Assembly (NCBI GenBank): GCA_030833665.1
Contig: JAURGT010000014.1
Location: 1-40,379 of the forward strand
Length of the DNA stretch: 40,379 bases
Source of the DNA: Miltoncostaeales bacterium
GTDB lineage: Bacteria > Actinomycetota > Thermoleophilia > Miltoncostaeales > Miltoncostaeaceae
Reading direction: 5' to 3'
Every line of letters begins with the position of its first letter. Positions within the stretch are counted from its first letter, which is position 1. The position numbers and the translations under genes were made by a program. A model generated the notes under the pieces. It saw only the letters and a list, made by a program, of their open reading frames with translations, had not been told where the DNA came from and searched no databases. Below are positions 1 to 8,565 of the stretch, one piece after another.

Positions 1-536
1 AGCAAGGCGCAGGCGCGCTCGTCGTCGTCACCCTCGGGCCCGATCGGCTCGTCCGGTCCGTCGAGGCGTGGCACGCCGCCGCGCCGCCGGCGCTGTCGGT
101 CGGCGCGGCGCTCGCGCAGTGCGGCGAGCTCGGCAACGCGGTCGCGCGCGACGCGGTCGACCTGGTTCACCACCACCACCACCGGAATGCCCGTCGATGC
201 CAGTCGCTCGGCGATGAAGCGGTCGCCGCGACCCATCTCCTCGGCCGCGTTCAGCACGAACAGCGCGGCGTCGGTGTCGGCCACGGTGCGGTCGACGGTG
301 TCCTGCATGCGCTCGGTCAGGCGGTCGGCGGGGCGCTGGAACCCCGGGAGGTCGAGCAGCACGGCCTGCCAGCCGTCCCCGCGCGCCACGGCCAGCACCC
401 GCCTGCGAGTGGTCTGCGGGCGGGCGGACACCGCCGCCACGTGCTCGCCGGCAAGGGCGTTGGCGAGGGTCGACTTGCCCACGTTCGGGCGGCCCGCCAG
501 GGCCACGAGCCCCGATCGCAGCATCTCGGGGGCCAT
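1..536 (-). CDS. era: GTPase Era, N-terminal part (runs off the left edge)
   Basis: Ras-like GTPase that in other bacteria binds 16S rRNA and helps 30S maturation. ATG at 536 starts four bases beyond the stop of the dgkA fusion, as the last visible gene of the murJ run. Seen: G1 loop GRPNVGKST at residues 15-23, QTTRRR (41-46) as the Era switch I signature, G3 as DLPG (62-65, usually DTPG) and G4 as NQVD (124-127, usually NKxD). The 178 visible residues cover the G domain; the KH domain would lie outside. The last 50 residues are Arg/Asp-rich and I cannot find the usual G5 (S-A-K/L) in them. Either the protein diverges or the frame is disturbed there. Family assignment of the first 130 residues is secure. 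Confidence 0.85.
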   Translation of the reverse strand, partial: MAPEMLRSGLVALAGRPNVGKSTLANALAGEHVAAVSARPQTTRRRVLAVARGDGWQAVLLDLPGFQRPADRLTERMQDTVDRTVADTDAALFVLNAAEEMGRGDRFIAERLASTGIPVVVVVNQVDRVARDRVAELAALRERRADRQRRRRGGVPRLDGPDEPIGPEGDDDERACAL

Positions 537-540
537 CCGG

Positions 541-1317
541 TCAGCCCCAGATCTGGAAGAGGAGCAGAGTGACCCCCGCGCCAAGGAGGGCCCCGGCCAC
601 CACCTCGACCGCGGAGTGGAACCCGGCCTCCACGCGCGACTGCGCCACGAGCAGGGCGATGAGGAACGCCAGGGTGGACACCAGTGCCCCGTGCGTGAGC
701 GGCAGCACGATGAGGGTGATGGCCATCCAGGCCGCGAAGGCCACGGCGGCGTGCCCCGACGGGAATCCACCGCGAAGCGCCGTTCCCGCGCCGGAATAGG
801 CCTTGAGGGCCACGACGGCGATTACGGCTACCACGATGACGATCACCGCCACGTGCGTGGGCGCCTGCCGCACTCCCTGCAGCAGGTCGCGCCCAGGCTC
901 CGACAGCCGCCCGTAGAGGATGAGGTACGCCACGGCGATCGCCGCGAGCGCGGCGATCAGCACCGCGCCTGCTGCGACGTCCTTCGCGACCTTCACGAGC
1001 GGGTGGTAGGAGGTGATCACCGCGTCGATGGCCGCCTCCAGCGCCGTGTTGAACATCTCCGCCACGAGCACGAGCGCCACAACGATCACCAGGGCGAGCA
1101 ACTCGAAGCGGCTCACCCCGAGCACCAGCGCGAGGATGAGCACCAGGAGGCCGGCGGCCACGTGGATCTGCATGTTGCGCTGCGTCCGCAGCACGAACAC
1201 GATGCCCTCGAAGGCCCAGGTAAACGACCACCGCAGCGACCCCTGCCGGGGAAGCGCCCCGGGCCGCGGCTCCCGCAGAAGGCGCTGTGCCGGGCGGTCG
1301 TCCTCCGGCGTGCTCAT
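541..1317 (-). CDS. Fusion of DgkA-type lipid kinase and PAP2 phosphatase, integral membrane
   Basis: 258 residues. The N-terminal half (about 30-135) is a prokaryotic diacylglycerol/undecaprenol kinase: three hydrophobic segments and the signature E87-M-F-N90-T-A-L-E94, with K-D at 112-113. The C-terminal half (about 150-258) is a PAP2-superfamily phosphatase with PSGH at 186-189 and S227-R228...H234. The last PAP2 residue is Glu238 where Asp is usual, and the first motif is K172-x9-R182 rather than the classical spacing. Known roles: DgkA enzymes phosphorylate diacylglycerol or undecaprenol; PAP2 enzymes dephosphorylate lipid phosphates such as undecaprenyl diphosphate. Both activities in one chain suggest handling of lipid carrier phosphates (inference). 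ATG at 1317 overlaps the ybeY stop by 4 bases (ATGA). Confidence 0.85.
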   Translation of the reverse strand: MSTPEDDRPAQRLLREPRPGALPRQGSLRWSFTWAFEGIVFVLRTQRNMQIHVAAGLLVLILALVLGVSRFELLALVIVVALVLVAEMFNTALEAAIDAVITSYHPLVKVAKDVAAGAVLIAALAAIAVAYLILYGRLSEPGRDLLQGVRQAPTHVAVIVIVVAVIAVVALKAYSGAGTALRGGFPSGHAAVAFAAWMAITLIVLPLTHGALVSTLAFLIALLVAQSRVEAGFHSAVEVVAGALLGAGVTLLLFQIWG

Positions 1318-1742
1318 CGCGCCTCCGCCGCGTGCACGATGTCGTCCTGCAGGGCCAGCATCTCGCCGTCGTCGGCCTCGTGGTCGTAGCCCACGAGGTG
1401 CAGCAGACCGTGCACGGCGAGGGTGGTGAGCGGCTCCTCGGCAGCCTCGGGGCAGATCAGGATGTCGCCGAGTTCGGGGGGAGGGCCGTCCAGCGGCCAA
1501 TCACGCGCCTCCGGGCCGTCCACCGGAAATGACAGCACGTCGGTGGGCTCGGGCTTCCCGCGGTGCTCGCCGTTGATCGCCGCCATCTCGGCGGGTGACA
1601 CCACCACCAGCCCAACCGTCGCCCGCTCCACGCCCACCTGCGCGCAGGCGAACGTCACGTGCTCGACGAGCGGCGCAAGGTCCGTGACCCGTGCCCCGTC
1701 GCCCAGGCGTGCCTCGACCTCGATCAGGTCTCGTCGCCCCAC
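1314..1742 (-). CDS. ybeY: Endoribonuclease YbeY, rRNA maturation factor
   Basis: 142 residues, a normal length for YbeY. The zinc-binding signature H-x3-H-x5-H is complete: H111, H115 and H121 in HGLLHLVGYDH. The upstream PTDVLSFP (66-73) is also typical of the family. Known role: single-strand RNA endonuclease needed for 16S rRNA 3'-end processing and 70S ribosome quality control. The chosen ATG at 1742 lies inside the end of phoH (19-base overlap), an order (phoH-ybeY-era) conserved in actinobacteria. The following kinase-phosphatase gene starts in its stop codon, so the three are probably co-translated. Confidence 0.93.
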   Translation of the reverse strand: MGRRDLIEVEARLGDGARVTDLAPLVEHVTFACAQVGVERATVGLVVVSPAEMAAINGEHRGKPEPTDVLSFPVDGPEARDWPLDGPPPELGDILICPEAAEEPLTTLAVHGLLHLVGYDHEADDGEMLALQDDIVHAAEAR

Positions 1743-2689
1743 GGGTTATCGCCCTCCTCGTGCACGCGGTAGGCCTCGACGATGCGCTGCACGAGCTTGT
1801 GGCGCACCACGTCGTCCTTCGTGAACCGCACCACCCCGATGCCGGGGATGCCCCCCAGCACGCGCTCGATGTCGGCCAGGCCCGAGCGCCGGTCGCGCGG
1901 CAGGTCCACCTGCGTGATGTCGCCGGTCACCACGACCGTGGAACCGAAGCCCAGACGGGTGAGGAACATCTTCATCTGCTCGATCGTGGTGTTCTGTGCC
2001 TCGTCGAGGATGATGAACGAATCGTTGAGCGTGCGGCCGCGCATGAAGGCCAGCGGCGCCACCTCGATCTGCCCGCGCTCGAGGTACTGCTGCGCCCGGT
2101 CGGCGTCGAGCATGTCGTGCATTGCGTCGAAGAGCGGCCGCAGGTAGGGATCCACCTTGGCGGCGATGTCACCCGGGAGGAACCCCAGCTTCTCCCCCGC
2201 CTCCACCGCGGGGCGGGTGAGGATGATGCGGCCCACCTCGCGCCGCGACAGCGCTGCCGCGGCGAGCGCCACGGCGAGGTAGGTCTTGCCCGTGCCGGCC
2301 GGACCGATGCCGAAGGTGATGGTGTTGGTGCGGATGGCGTCCACGTAGGCCTTCTGGCCGGCCGTCGTGGGCGTGATGCTGCGCTGGCGGTGGCGCCACA
2401 CCACGTCGCCGAGCAGGGCGTCGGGGCGGCCGGCCTGCTCCACGGCGGATGCCACGGCCTCGATCATCGTGGGCGCGATGGTGCGTCCCGAATCCACGAG
2501 GCGCGCCAGCTCGTCCACCACGGCCACGCCGCGATCCACGCGGGGGTCGTCGCCGGTGAGCACGAGGCGGTTGCCCCTCAGGCTGATGTCGAGCTTCAGG
2601 CGATCCTCGAGCGCGCGGATCACGGCGTCGTGCTCGCCCGCGAGCTCGACGGCCACGCGGTCCGGCACCTCGATGACCCTCTCGCTCAT
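1724..2689 (-). CDS. phoH: PhoH-like ATPase
   Basis: 321 residues. Walker A is GPAGTGKT at 129-136 and Walker B is in [11 protein letters not shown], the latter diagnostic of the PhoH family, an RNA-helicase-like P-loop ATPase. The N-terminal ~100 residues correspond to the small KH-like region of PhoH-like proteins. The cellular function remains poorly defined; conserved linkage with ybeY and era points to RNA or ribosome metabolism. ATG at 2689 is 7 bases after the HIT gene stop. Confidence 0.92.
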   Translation of the reverse strand: MSERVIEVPDRVAVELAGEHDAVIRALEDRLKLDISLRGNRLVLTGDDPRVDRGVAVVDELARLVDSGRTIAPTMIEAVASAVEQAGRPDALLGDVVWRHRQRSITPTTAGQKAYVDAIRTNTITFGIGPAGTGKTYLAVALAAAALSRREVGRIILTRPAVEAGEKLGFLPGDIAAKVDPYLRPLFDAMHDMLDADRAQQYLERGQIEVAPLAFMRGRTLNDSFIILDEAQNTTIEQMKMFLTRLGFGSTVVVTGDITQVDLPRDRRSGLADIERVLGGIPGIGVVRFTKDDVVRHKLVQRIVEAYRVHEEGDNPWGDET

Positions 2690-2696
2690 GCGCGCC

Positions 2697-3041
2697 TCAC
2701 ATCATGTCCGACATGCGGGTTCCGCCCATCACGTGCCAGTGCAGGTGATGGACGCTCTGGCGACCGTCCTCGCCGTGGTTGGTGGTCACGCGGTACCCCG
2801 TGCCCTCGAGGTCGTGGTCGCGCGCGACGGCAGCGATGAAGGCCAGCATGTCCGATCGCTCCTCCGGGGTGAGGCCATCCACCCCCGCGAGCGAGTCGAC
2901 GTGGCGCTCGGGGATGACCAGCACATGCACCGGGGCCTTCGGGCTGATGTCGTTGAACGCCACCATGCCGTTCTCGCGGCGCACCACCTCGGCCGGGATC
3001 TCTCCCGCGGCGATCCTGCAGAAGAGGCAGTCATCGGCCAT
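2697..3041 (-). CDS. HIT-family nucleotide hydrolase (HinT-like)
   Basis: 114 residues, typical of a single-domain HIT protein. The start DCLFCRIAAGEIPA is the classic HinT N-terminus, with a CxxC pair. The histidine triad is H-L-H-W-H-V near residues 99-104. HinT-type enzymes hydrolyse purine nucleoside phosphoramidates such as AMP-lysine. ATG at 3041 shares one base with the rsmE stop (TGATG), which fixes the start and implies coupled translation. Substrate cannot be read from sequence. Confidence 0.92.
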   Translation of the reverse strand: MADDCLFCRIAAGEIPAEVVRRENGMVAFNDISPKAPVHVLVIPERHVDSLAGVDGLTPEERSDMLAFIAAVARDHDLEGTGYRVTTNHGEDGRQSVHHLHWHVMGGTRMSDMM

Positions 3042-3790
3042 CACCCGGCCCCCATGCGCCCGGCGGTGGCGAGCGCCAGCGCGGTGATGGCCGCGGTCTC
3101 GGTGCGCAGCATGCCCTCGCCGAGGCCCGCCGGGGCCATGCCGCGGGCGGCGGCTGACTCGAGCTCGTCGTCGGCGAATCCGGTGTCGGGGCCCACCAGC
3201 AGCGCAACCGGGGCATCGTGAGGGCGGGCGCGAAGCACCTGCGCGAGCGGCGCGGTGGCGCGGGGATCGAGGATGACCCCCTGCTCGGGAACGATCTGGC
3301 TCAGCACGTGCTCGAACGGTATCAGCGTCCCCGGGGCGGGCCAGGTGCCGCGACCGCTCTGGCGGGCGGCTGCCTCGGCCACCCGGGCCATGCGGTCGGC
3401 GCGCCTGCCCCACGCAGCGGCGTCGGGCACGCGGCGCGCCCGGGCCGTGACCACCACGCCGAGCGATCGCGCGCCGAGCTCGGCCGCCTTCTCGGCGATG
3501 AGGTCGAGGCGCCCCGCATCGCAGAGCCCCACCCAGAGGTCCACCGGCGGAGCGGCCGGCGCAGGGCGCGGATCCCCGATGACGCGCAGCACGGCCGGGG
3601 GTCCCGGATCGTCCACGGCGCACGGCCAGAGGAGGCCCGAAGGCGCGATCACCTCCACCGCGTCCCCTGGGCGACGGCGCACGACGCGCGCGAGGTGGTG
3701 GGAGTCCCGGTCGCCGAGCACCACAGCGGCGCCCGGCACGGGCTCGGAGTCGACCACGTACCGGAACCGGTGCGCCGCGGACGCGCTCAT
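3041..3790 (-). CDS. rsmE: 16S rRNA (uracil-1498-N3)-methyltransferase RsmE
   Basis: 249 residues, normal for RsmE, a SPOUT/trefoil-knot methyltransferase. The knot signatures are present: LVGPDTGF (the family more often has GPEGGF) and LGEGMLRTETAAI near the C-terminus. An N-terminal PUA-like region occupies about the first 75 residues. ATG at 3790 overlaps the prmA stop (ATGA) and its own stop touches the HIT start. It lies in the usual actinobacterial dnaJ-rsmE-HIT-phoH order, here with prmA inserted. Confidence 0.93.
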   Translation of the reverse strand: MSASAAHRFRYVVDSEPVPGAAVVLGDRDSHHLARVVRRRPGDAVEVIAPSGLLWPCAVDDPGPPAVLRVIGDPRPAPAAPPVDLWVGLCDAGRLDLIAEKAAELGARSLGVVVTARARRVPDAAAWGRRADRMARVAEAAARQSGRGTWPAPGTLIPFEHVLSQIVPEQGVILDPRATAPLAQVLRARPHDAPVALLVGPDTGFADDELESAAARGMAPAGLGEGMLRTETAAITALALATAGRMGAG

Positions 3791-4629
3791 GCGCACAGCC
3801 TCACCGACGCCCAGCCGTCCTCGGACAGCCGCTCCGCCTCGACCAGGCCGAGCGGCGCGAACGCCGCCACGGCGGCGTCCACCTCGTGCTCGCGCAGCCC
3901 GGACAGCACCGCGTGCGCCACCGCCGTCGTGGGCCCAGTGCCCCCAGTGCCACGACTGCTCCCGGCGATTGCCGCCGCGAGCACGCTGAGCACCTCGAGG
4001 GTGATGTTCGCAAGCAGCACTGGGGCGATGGGCAGGGGGTCTTCGCCGATCACCGCGCGGTGCACCGTGATGGCATCGACCATGTTGGCACGGGCCGCGC
4101 GGGCTGTGGCCGCGACCGAATCGGGGTCGAAGTCGATCGCCACCACCGGCGCGAAGCCCAGGCGGCGGGCCGCGATGGCGAGGATGCCCGATCCGCACCC
4201 GGCATCGAGCACGGGGGCCCTCACCGGTATGCGCTGCAGCAGCTCGAGCGCCGTGCGCGTGGTGGGGTGCTGGCCCGTGCCGAACGCCATGCCGGGATCG
4301 ATCACCACGTCGTGCATGCCCGGCACCGGCGCCACCCATGGCGGGCGCACCCGCACCCGTCCGGCCACCACGGGCTGGTGGAAGTCGCGCAGGGCGTCGC
4401 GCCAGGCGTCGTCCTGTTCGGCCTCCGCCACCTCCGCGGCGATGCCCGCGGCCGCGAGGTGCTCGGCCAGGGCAGCCGCACCCGGGCAGCCGATGGCGGG
4501 CATCCAGATGTCGATTGCCACGCGACCACCCGCAGCGTCGCCCTGCATGCACCCCACCCCCGTGAGCGCATGGCACTCGGCCACCGCGAGGTCGGCGTCG
4601 CCCGCGGCCACCACGGCCGTGAGCCTCAT
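3787..4629 (-). CDS. prmA: Ribosomal protein L11 methyltransferase PrmA
   Basis: 280 residues. DPGMAFGTGQH (111-121), the SAM-binding LDAGCGSGILAIAA (141-154) and LLANITLEVL are the PrmA hallmarks. Known role: SAM-dependent trimethylation of lysines and the N-terminus of ribosomal protein L11. The frame is open further upstream into dnaJ. I chose ATG at 4629, which follows the dnaJ stop by seven bases and leaves MRLTAVV as a sensible beginning. In many actinobacteria this gene is missing or elsewhere; here it sits between dnaJ and rsmE. Confidence 0.9.
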   Translation of the reverse strand: MRLTAVVAAGDADLAVAECHALTGVGCMQGDAAGGRVAIDIWMPAIGCPGAAALAEHLAAAGIAAEVAEAEQDDAWRDALRDFHQPVVAGRVRVRPPWVAPVPGMHDVVIDPGMAFGTGQHPTTRTALELLQRIPVRAPVLDAGCGSGILAIAARRLGFAPVVAIDFDPDSVAATARAARANMVDAITVHRAVIGEDPLPIAPVLLANITLEVLSVLAAAIAGSSRGTGGTGPTTAVAHAVLSGLREHEVDAAVAAFAPLGLVEAERLSEDGWASVRLCA

Positions 4630-4636
4630 GATGCGA

Positions 4637-5755
4637 TCAGCGGAAGGCGTGGCGGAGGCGGCCGAAGAAGCCCTCGTCGTCGCCGTCATCCCCGTGCTCC
4701 TCGAGGTGCTCGGCCAGCGGACGCATGGCCTCGCGCCCCTCGTCCGACGTGATGCGCGGCACGCGGACGTCCACGATGACCACCTGGTCGCCGTGCTGGC
4801 GGCCGTGCACCACCGGGAAGCCCTTGCCCTTGAGGCGGATCTCCGCGCCGGGCTGGGTGCCCGCGCGCACCTCGACCTCCTCCTCTCCCTCGATGGTGGG
4901 CACCGAGATGGTGGTGCCGGTCATCGCGGCGGTCACGGGGATGCTGACCTCGTGGATGATGTCGAGCTCGTCGCGGATGAAGCGCTCGTCGGGCTGCACG
5001 CGCACCTCCACGTAGAGGTCGCCGTCCGGCGCCCCGGGGTCGCCCGCTCCCCCGCGGCCCTGCAGGCGGATGCGCTGCCCGGTGGCGATGCCGGCCGGCA
5101 CCCGCACGCTGACCGTCGACCGCGCGCGCACCCGTCCGCGCCCGCGGCAGGTGTCGCACGGCACCGAGATCTCGCGCCCGGAGCCGCGGCACGACGGGCA
5201 GGGCGTCTGGCGCACCATCTGGCCGAGGGGGGTGCTCACGGCCTGGCGCATCTGCCCTGCGCCCCCGCAGGTGGCGCACGCGTGCACCTCGCTGCCGGGA
5301 GCGGCGCCGCTGCCTTCGCACGCCTGGCACTCCTCCACGCGCTCCACCACGACGTCCTTCTCCACGCCGAGTGCGGACTCTGCGAACGTGACCTGCGTCG
5401 CCACGAGCACGTCCTCGCCGGCTGACGGCCCCCCGGCGCCGAAGATGTCCGCGCCGCCGAAGAACGCGTCGAAGATGTCCTGGAACGACCCGAATCCCTG
5501 CGCGCCGGCACCGCCCCCGCTCGCACCGCGCACCCCCGCGTGGCCAAAGCGGTCATACCGGGCGCGCTGATCGGAGTCGGACAGCACCTCGTAGGCCTCA
5601 GCGACCTCCTTGAAGCGCTCCTCCGCCGACGGGTCGTTCGGGTTCAGGTCGGGGTGGAGTTCGCGCGCCAGGCGCCGGAATGCCGATTTGATCTCCTTGT
5701 CGGACGCATCACGCGAAACGCCCAGCACCTCGTAGTAATCACGCGTGGTCGGCAT
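4637..5755 (-). CDS. dnaJ: Chaperone DnaJ
   Basis: 372 residues: J domain (1-70) with the HPD triad in ELHPDLN, a Gly/Phe-rich linker (about 75-115), and a zinc region with four C-x-x-C-x-G-x-G/R repeats (CQACEGSG, CATCGGAG, CPSCRGSG, CDTCRGRG), then the substrate-binding C-terminal domains. It is therefore a type I DnaJ that stimulates DnaK ATPase and holds unfolded clients. No dnaK or grpE is in the window, so this is likely the hrcA-linked second dnaJ common in actinobacteria. ATG at 5755 overlaps the preceding unknown gene by 17 bases. Confidence 0.95.
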   Translation of the reverse strand: MPTTRDYYEVLGVSRDASDKEIKSAFRRLARELHPDLNPNDPSAEERFKEVAEAYEVLSDSDQRARYDRFGHAGVRGASGGGAGAQGFGSFQDIFDAFFGGADIFGAGGPSAGEDVLVATQVTFAESALGVEKDVVVERVEECQACEGSGAAPGSEVHACATCGGAGQMRQAVSTPLGQMVRQTPCPSCRGSGREISVPCDTCRGRGRVRARSTVSVRVPAGIATGQRIRLQGRGGAGDPGAPDGDLYVEVRVQPDERFIRDELDIIHEVSIPVTAAMTGTTISVPTIEGEEEVEVRAGTQPGAEIRLKGKGFPVVHGRQHGDQVVIVDVRVPRITSDEGREAMRPLAEHLEEHGDDGDDEGFFGRLRHAFR

Positions 5756-6404
5756 CGTCCCCTCCGGGGTGCTCTTCCGGATGCGTGGCCAGGTTGGCCT
5801 GCGCCGACTCCACCAGCCCCCGGGCCTCCTCGAGCGTGGAGGCCTCCAGCAGCATGCGGGCCAGGCTGCGGGCGTCCCGGGCGGCGAGGTGGTCCACCGC
5901 GCCCTGCTCGATCCAGAACGGCGCGGAGTCGGGATCCTGCCGCAGCAGTTCCACGGCCTGGTGTCCGCAGTCGAGCGTGTAGGTGGCGATGGCCCACCGG
6001 GTGGAGGCCGGCGCGTCCATGGGGTCCCACGGCACCAGCGGAGTCGACTTCACCCCGCCCGGCTCCACGACCACCGACGACAGGTCGATGTCGCGCCACT
6101 CGAGGTCGACCGGCACGCGCAGGTCGAACAGCAGCGCCTCGGCATCCTCGGCGCACCGCTCGTTGCTGGCGATCACCGCGGCCACCCAGTGGGCCTCGGC
6201 GAAGGTGAGCCCCGAGAACACATCCGTCTCCTCCGACACCGGATCAAACACCGAGTCGGGGTCCACGCTCACGCCCACCGCATACTCCTCGGGCCCATAC
6301 GCGCCCGACTCCACGCGGGCAAGCACCCGCACGGCCGCGGTGCCCTCCTCGCCGAGCGGGCGGCGCCAGACCTCGAGGATCTCGAACCGCGGGTCCTCGC
6401 TCAC
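5739..6404 (-). CDS. Protein of unknown function between hrcA and dnaJ
   Basis: 221 residues, GTG start at 6404 overlapping the hrcA stop (GTGA), end overlapping dnaJ. I do not recognise a family. It is acidic, with no signal peptide or transmembrane segment. The N-terminal half looks like mixed alpha/beta (VLARVESGAYGPEEYAVGVS); around residues 150-205 are helices rich in Leu/Ala/Glu. There are only two Cys and no obvious catalytic motif. Because translation is coupled on both sides to a heat-shock repressor and a chaperone, a stress-related role is possible, but this is context only. Confidence 0.75.
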   Translation of the reverse strand: MSEDPRFEILEVWRRPLGEEGTAAVRVLARVESGAYGPEEYAVGVSVDPDSVFDPVSEETDVFSGLTFAEAHWVAAVIASNERCAEDAEALLFDLRVPVDLEWRDIDLSSVVVEPGGVKSTPLVPWDPMDAPASTRWAIATYTLDCGHQAVELLRQDPDSAPFWIEQGAVDHLAARDARSLARMLLEASTLEEARGLVESAQANLATHPEEHPGGDDADHA

Positions 6405-7453
6405 CCGTACACATCCTCCACGTATGCCGACAGCGCCCGGGACGCCTCGCGCACGGTTGCGATGGCCAGCGCGTAGTCCATGCGCACCGGCCCGATGAGC
6501 GACACCGCCCCGAGGTTCCCGCGTGGTGGACCGTACCCGGCGGCGACGATCGACACCCCCGACAGGTCGGTGGGAAGCTCCGAGCCGATGCGCAGGTAGG
6601 TGCGCGATCCGTCGAGCGCGCCGCGCAGCACCGCGAGCAGCGCGTAGCGCTCCTCGAGCGCGCGCATGAGGCCGTCGATCTCGGAGATCTCCCCGCGGCG
6701 GGCATCGGTGAGCACACGGGCCTGGCCCGACATGTACACCGCGCGGTCCTCCTGCATGTCGGTGAGCGCGGGCATGATGGCCTCGAGGAAGGCGCGCTCC
6801 GTCGGCCCGAGGGACGGGTCGCTGAGGCGCGACGCCAGGCTGCGCGCGCCCACGGCGAGCCCCTGCACGCGCTCGTTCAGGAACACGGCCGCCCAGTCGG
6901 CAACGCCGGGGTCCACCGGGCGATCGAAGGCGAAGAGCCTCTTGGTGACGTCCCCGGTGGACGTGATGACCACCACGGTCACGATCTGAGGCTGCAGCAG
7001 CAGGACCTCCACGTGGCGCACGGTCGCCGACGCCACCGGGGGGCCGGTTACGACCCCCAGCAGGTCGGTGACCTCCGAGATCGCGTCGGCGAGGCGGCGG
7101 AGCGTCTGGTCCACCTCCACGTGGGCCACGTCGGCGCCGAGGGTGCGCTGCAGGTCGGTGCCGGTGGATGGCAGGGGCTCGCGCGGCAGCAGCTCGTCCA
7201 CGTAGTAGCGGTAGCCCGCCTCAGTGGGAACCCGGCCCGCCGAGGTGTGCGGGTGGTTGAGGTACCCCAACTCCTCGAGCCGGTGCAGCTCGTTGCGGAT
7301 CGTGGACGACGCCCAGTCGAGCCCGCCGCTGCCGGCGATGTGCTTGCTGCCCACGGGCTGGCCGCTGGCGACGTGACTGCGCACGACGGCCCTCAGGATG
7401 TCCTCCTGGCGCGGGGTGAGCGGCATGGTGGCGTCGGCGTCGGCTGTGCTCAT
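6401..7453 (-). CDS. hrcA: Heat-inducible transcription repressor HrcA
   Basis: 350 residues. The N-terminal winged helix is clear: LTPRQEDILRAVVRSHVASGQPVGSKHI followed by SSTIRNELHRLEELGYL and the HTSAGRVPTEAGYRYYVD signature. The rest is the GAF-like HrcA dimerisation domain. Known role: binds the CIRCE element and represses groE/dnaK-type operons. ATG at 7453 overlaps the hemW stop (ATGA); the long open frame upstream of this ATG is antisense/other-frame noise inside hemW. I could see no CIRCE-like GAGTGCTAA/TTAGCACTC pair in the window. Confidence 0.95.
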   Translation of the reverse strand: MSTADADATMPLTPRQEDILRAVVRSHVASGQPVGSKHIAGSGGLDWASSTIRNELHRLEELGYLNHPHTSAGRVPTEAGYRYYVDELLPREPLPSTGTDLQRTLGADVAHVEVDQTLRRLADAISEVTDLLGVVTGPPVASATVRHVEVLLLQPQIVTVVVITSTGDVTKRLFAFDRPVDPGVADWAAVFLNERVQGLAVGARSLASRLSDPSLGPTERAFLEAIMPALTDMQEDRAVYMSGQARVLTDARRGEISEIDGLMRALEERYALLAVLRGALDGSRTYLRIGSELPTDLSGVSIVAAGYGPPRGNLGAVSLIGPVRMDYALAIATVREASRALSAYVEDVYG

Positions 7454-8565
7454 GCGAAGTCCATTATCTGCTGCATCACCGCATTTTGAAGCAGCCGGCC
7501 ACGGCGCGTGAGGAGGACGGTGCCGTCGCGTCGCTCGATCAGCCCGCGATCCTCCAGTACGACCAGCGCTTCGGGGTTGTCGGGATCCCCCGCCCAGGCC
7601 ACGTCGAGGGGCTCGTCGAGCCGGGTGCCGAGCATCCATCGCTCCCGGCGACGGGTGTCGGCGTCCACGGCCTCCCGCGTACGCGGGGGCTCCTCTCCAC
7701 CGGGCAGCGCCGCGATGTAGCGGTCGAGGCCCGGGGCGTTGCGCCGGCGCTCGCCGCCCAGCGTGCTCACCGCGCCCACCCCGATTCCGAGGTAGTCCCG
7801 GGCACGCCAGTAGGCGAGGCTGTGACGGCACTCGGCGCCGGGGCGGGCGAAGTTGGCAAGCTCGTACCAGCGATAGCCGGCGTCCTCGAGGCCCTCAACG
7901 GCCTGCTCATAGAGGTCTGCCGCCAGTTCGTCGTCGGGAGGGGAATGCGGTCCACGGGCGATGGCGCTGCCCTCCTTGAACTCGAGTTCGTACCACGACA
8001 CGTGATCGGGGTCCTGCGCCACCACCCACTCCAGGTCGGCCGCCAGGTCGCCGGCTGACTGCCCTGGCACTGCCAGCATGAGATCCATCGAGAGGCGCGG
8101 GATCCCCGCCGTGCGCACCGCACGCACCGCGCGCTCGGCGTCGCCGGGTTGCGCCCGCCGGTCGAGGATGCCGAGAAGATGCGGGCGCGAGGACTGCGCA
8201 CCCAGCGACACCCGGCTCACGCCGGCTGCGGCCAGCGACGCGGCGAGGGCGTCGTCCATGGTCTCGGGGTTGGCCTCCACGGTCACCTCGGCGCCGGGCG
8301 CCAGCATGGGTGCGATGGCGCCCAGCAGCCGCGACAGCCGCTCAGCGCCCATGAGCGTGGGGGTTCCCCCACCCAGGTACACGGTGTCGAGCGCGCCGAG
8401 CACCGCGCGCTCGCGCTCGAGCTCGGCCAGCACGGCATCGAGGTAGGCGTCGCGGGCGTCCTCGCGACCCACCTCCACCACGAACGCGCAGTACCCGCAC
8501 CGCGAGGCGCAGAACGGCAGGTGCACGTACAGGTGCGCGACCCCCGCGGGATCGCCGCCGGTCAC
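7450..8565 (-). CDS. hemW: Radical SAM heme chaperone HemW
   Basis: 371 residues. The radical SAM cluster motif is C19-x3-C23-x2-C26 in CASRCGYC. The following GGGTPTLM and [12 protein letters not shown] segments and the C-terminal HemW domain (with HSLAYW where HNxxYW is usual) distinguish it from oxygen-independent coproporphyrinogen oxidase, which HemW is often mislabelled as. Known role: heme binding and delivery to respiratory proteins. GTG at 8565 overlaps the lepA stop (GTGA), the usual lepA-hemW-hrcA order. Confidence 0.92.
   Translation of the reverse strand: MTGGDPAGVAHLYVHLPFCASRCGYCAFVVEVGREDARDAYLDAVLAELERERAVLGALDTVYLGGGTPTLMGAERLSRLLGAIAPMLAPGAEVTVEANPETMDDALAASLAAAGVSRVSLGAQSSRPHLLGILDRRAQPGDAERAVRAVRTAGIPRLSMDLMLAVPGQSAGDLAADLEWVVAQDPDHVSWYELEFKEGSAIARGPHSPPDDELAADLYEQAVEGLEDAGYRWYELANFARPGAECRHSLAYWRARDYLGIGVGAVSTLGGERRRNAPGLDRYIAALPGGEEPPRTREAVDADTRRRERWMLGTRLDEPLDVAWAGDPDNPEALVVLEDRGLIERRDGTVLLTRRGRLLQNAVMQQIMDFA

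Noticed and set aside
3218-5425. A 735-codon open frame on the plus strand
   Set aside because: Antisense to rsmE, prmA and dnaJ; no protein-family motif.
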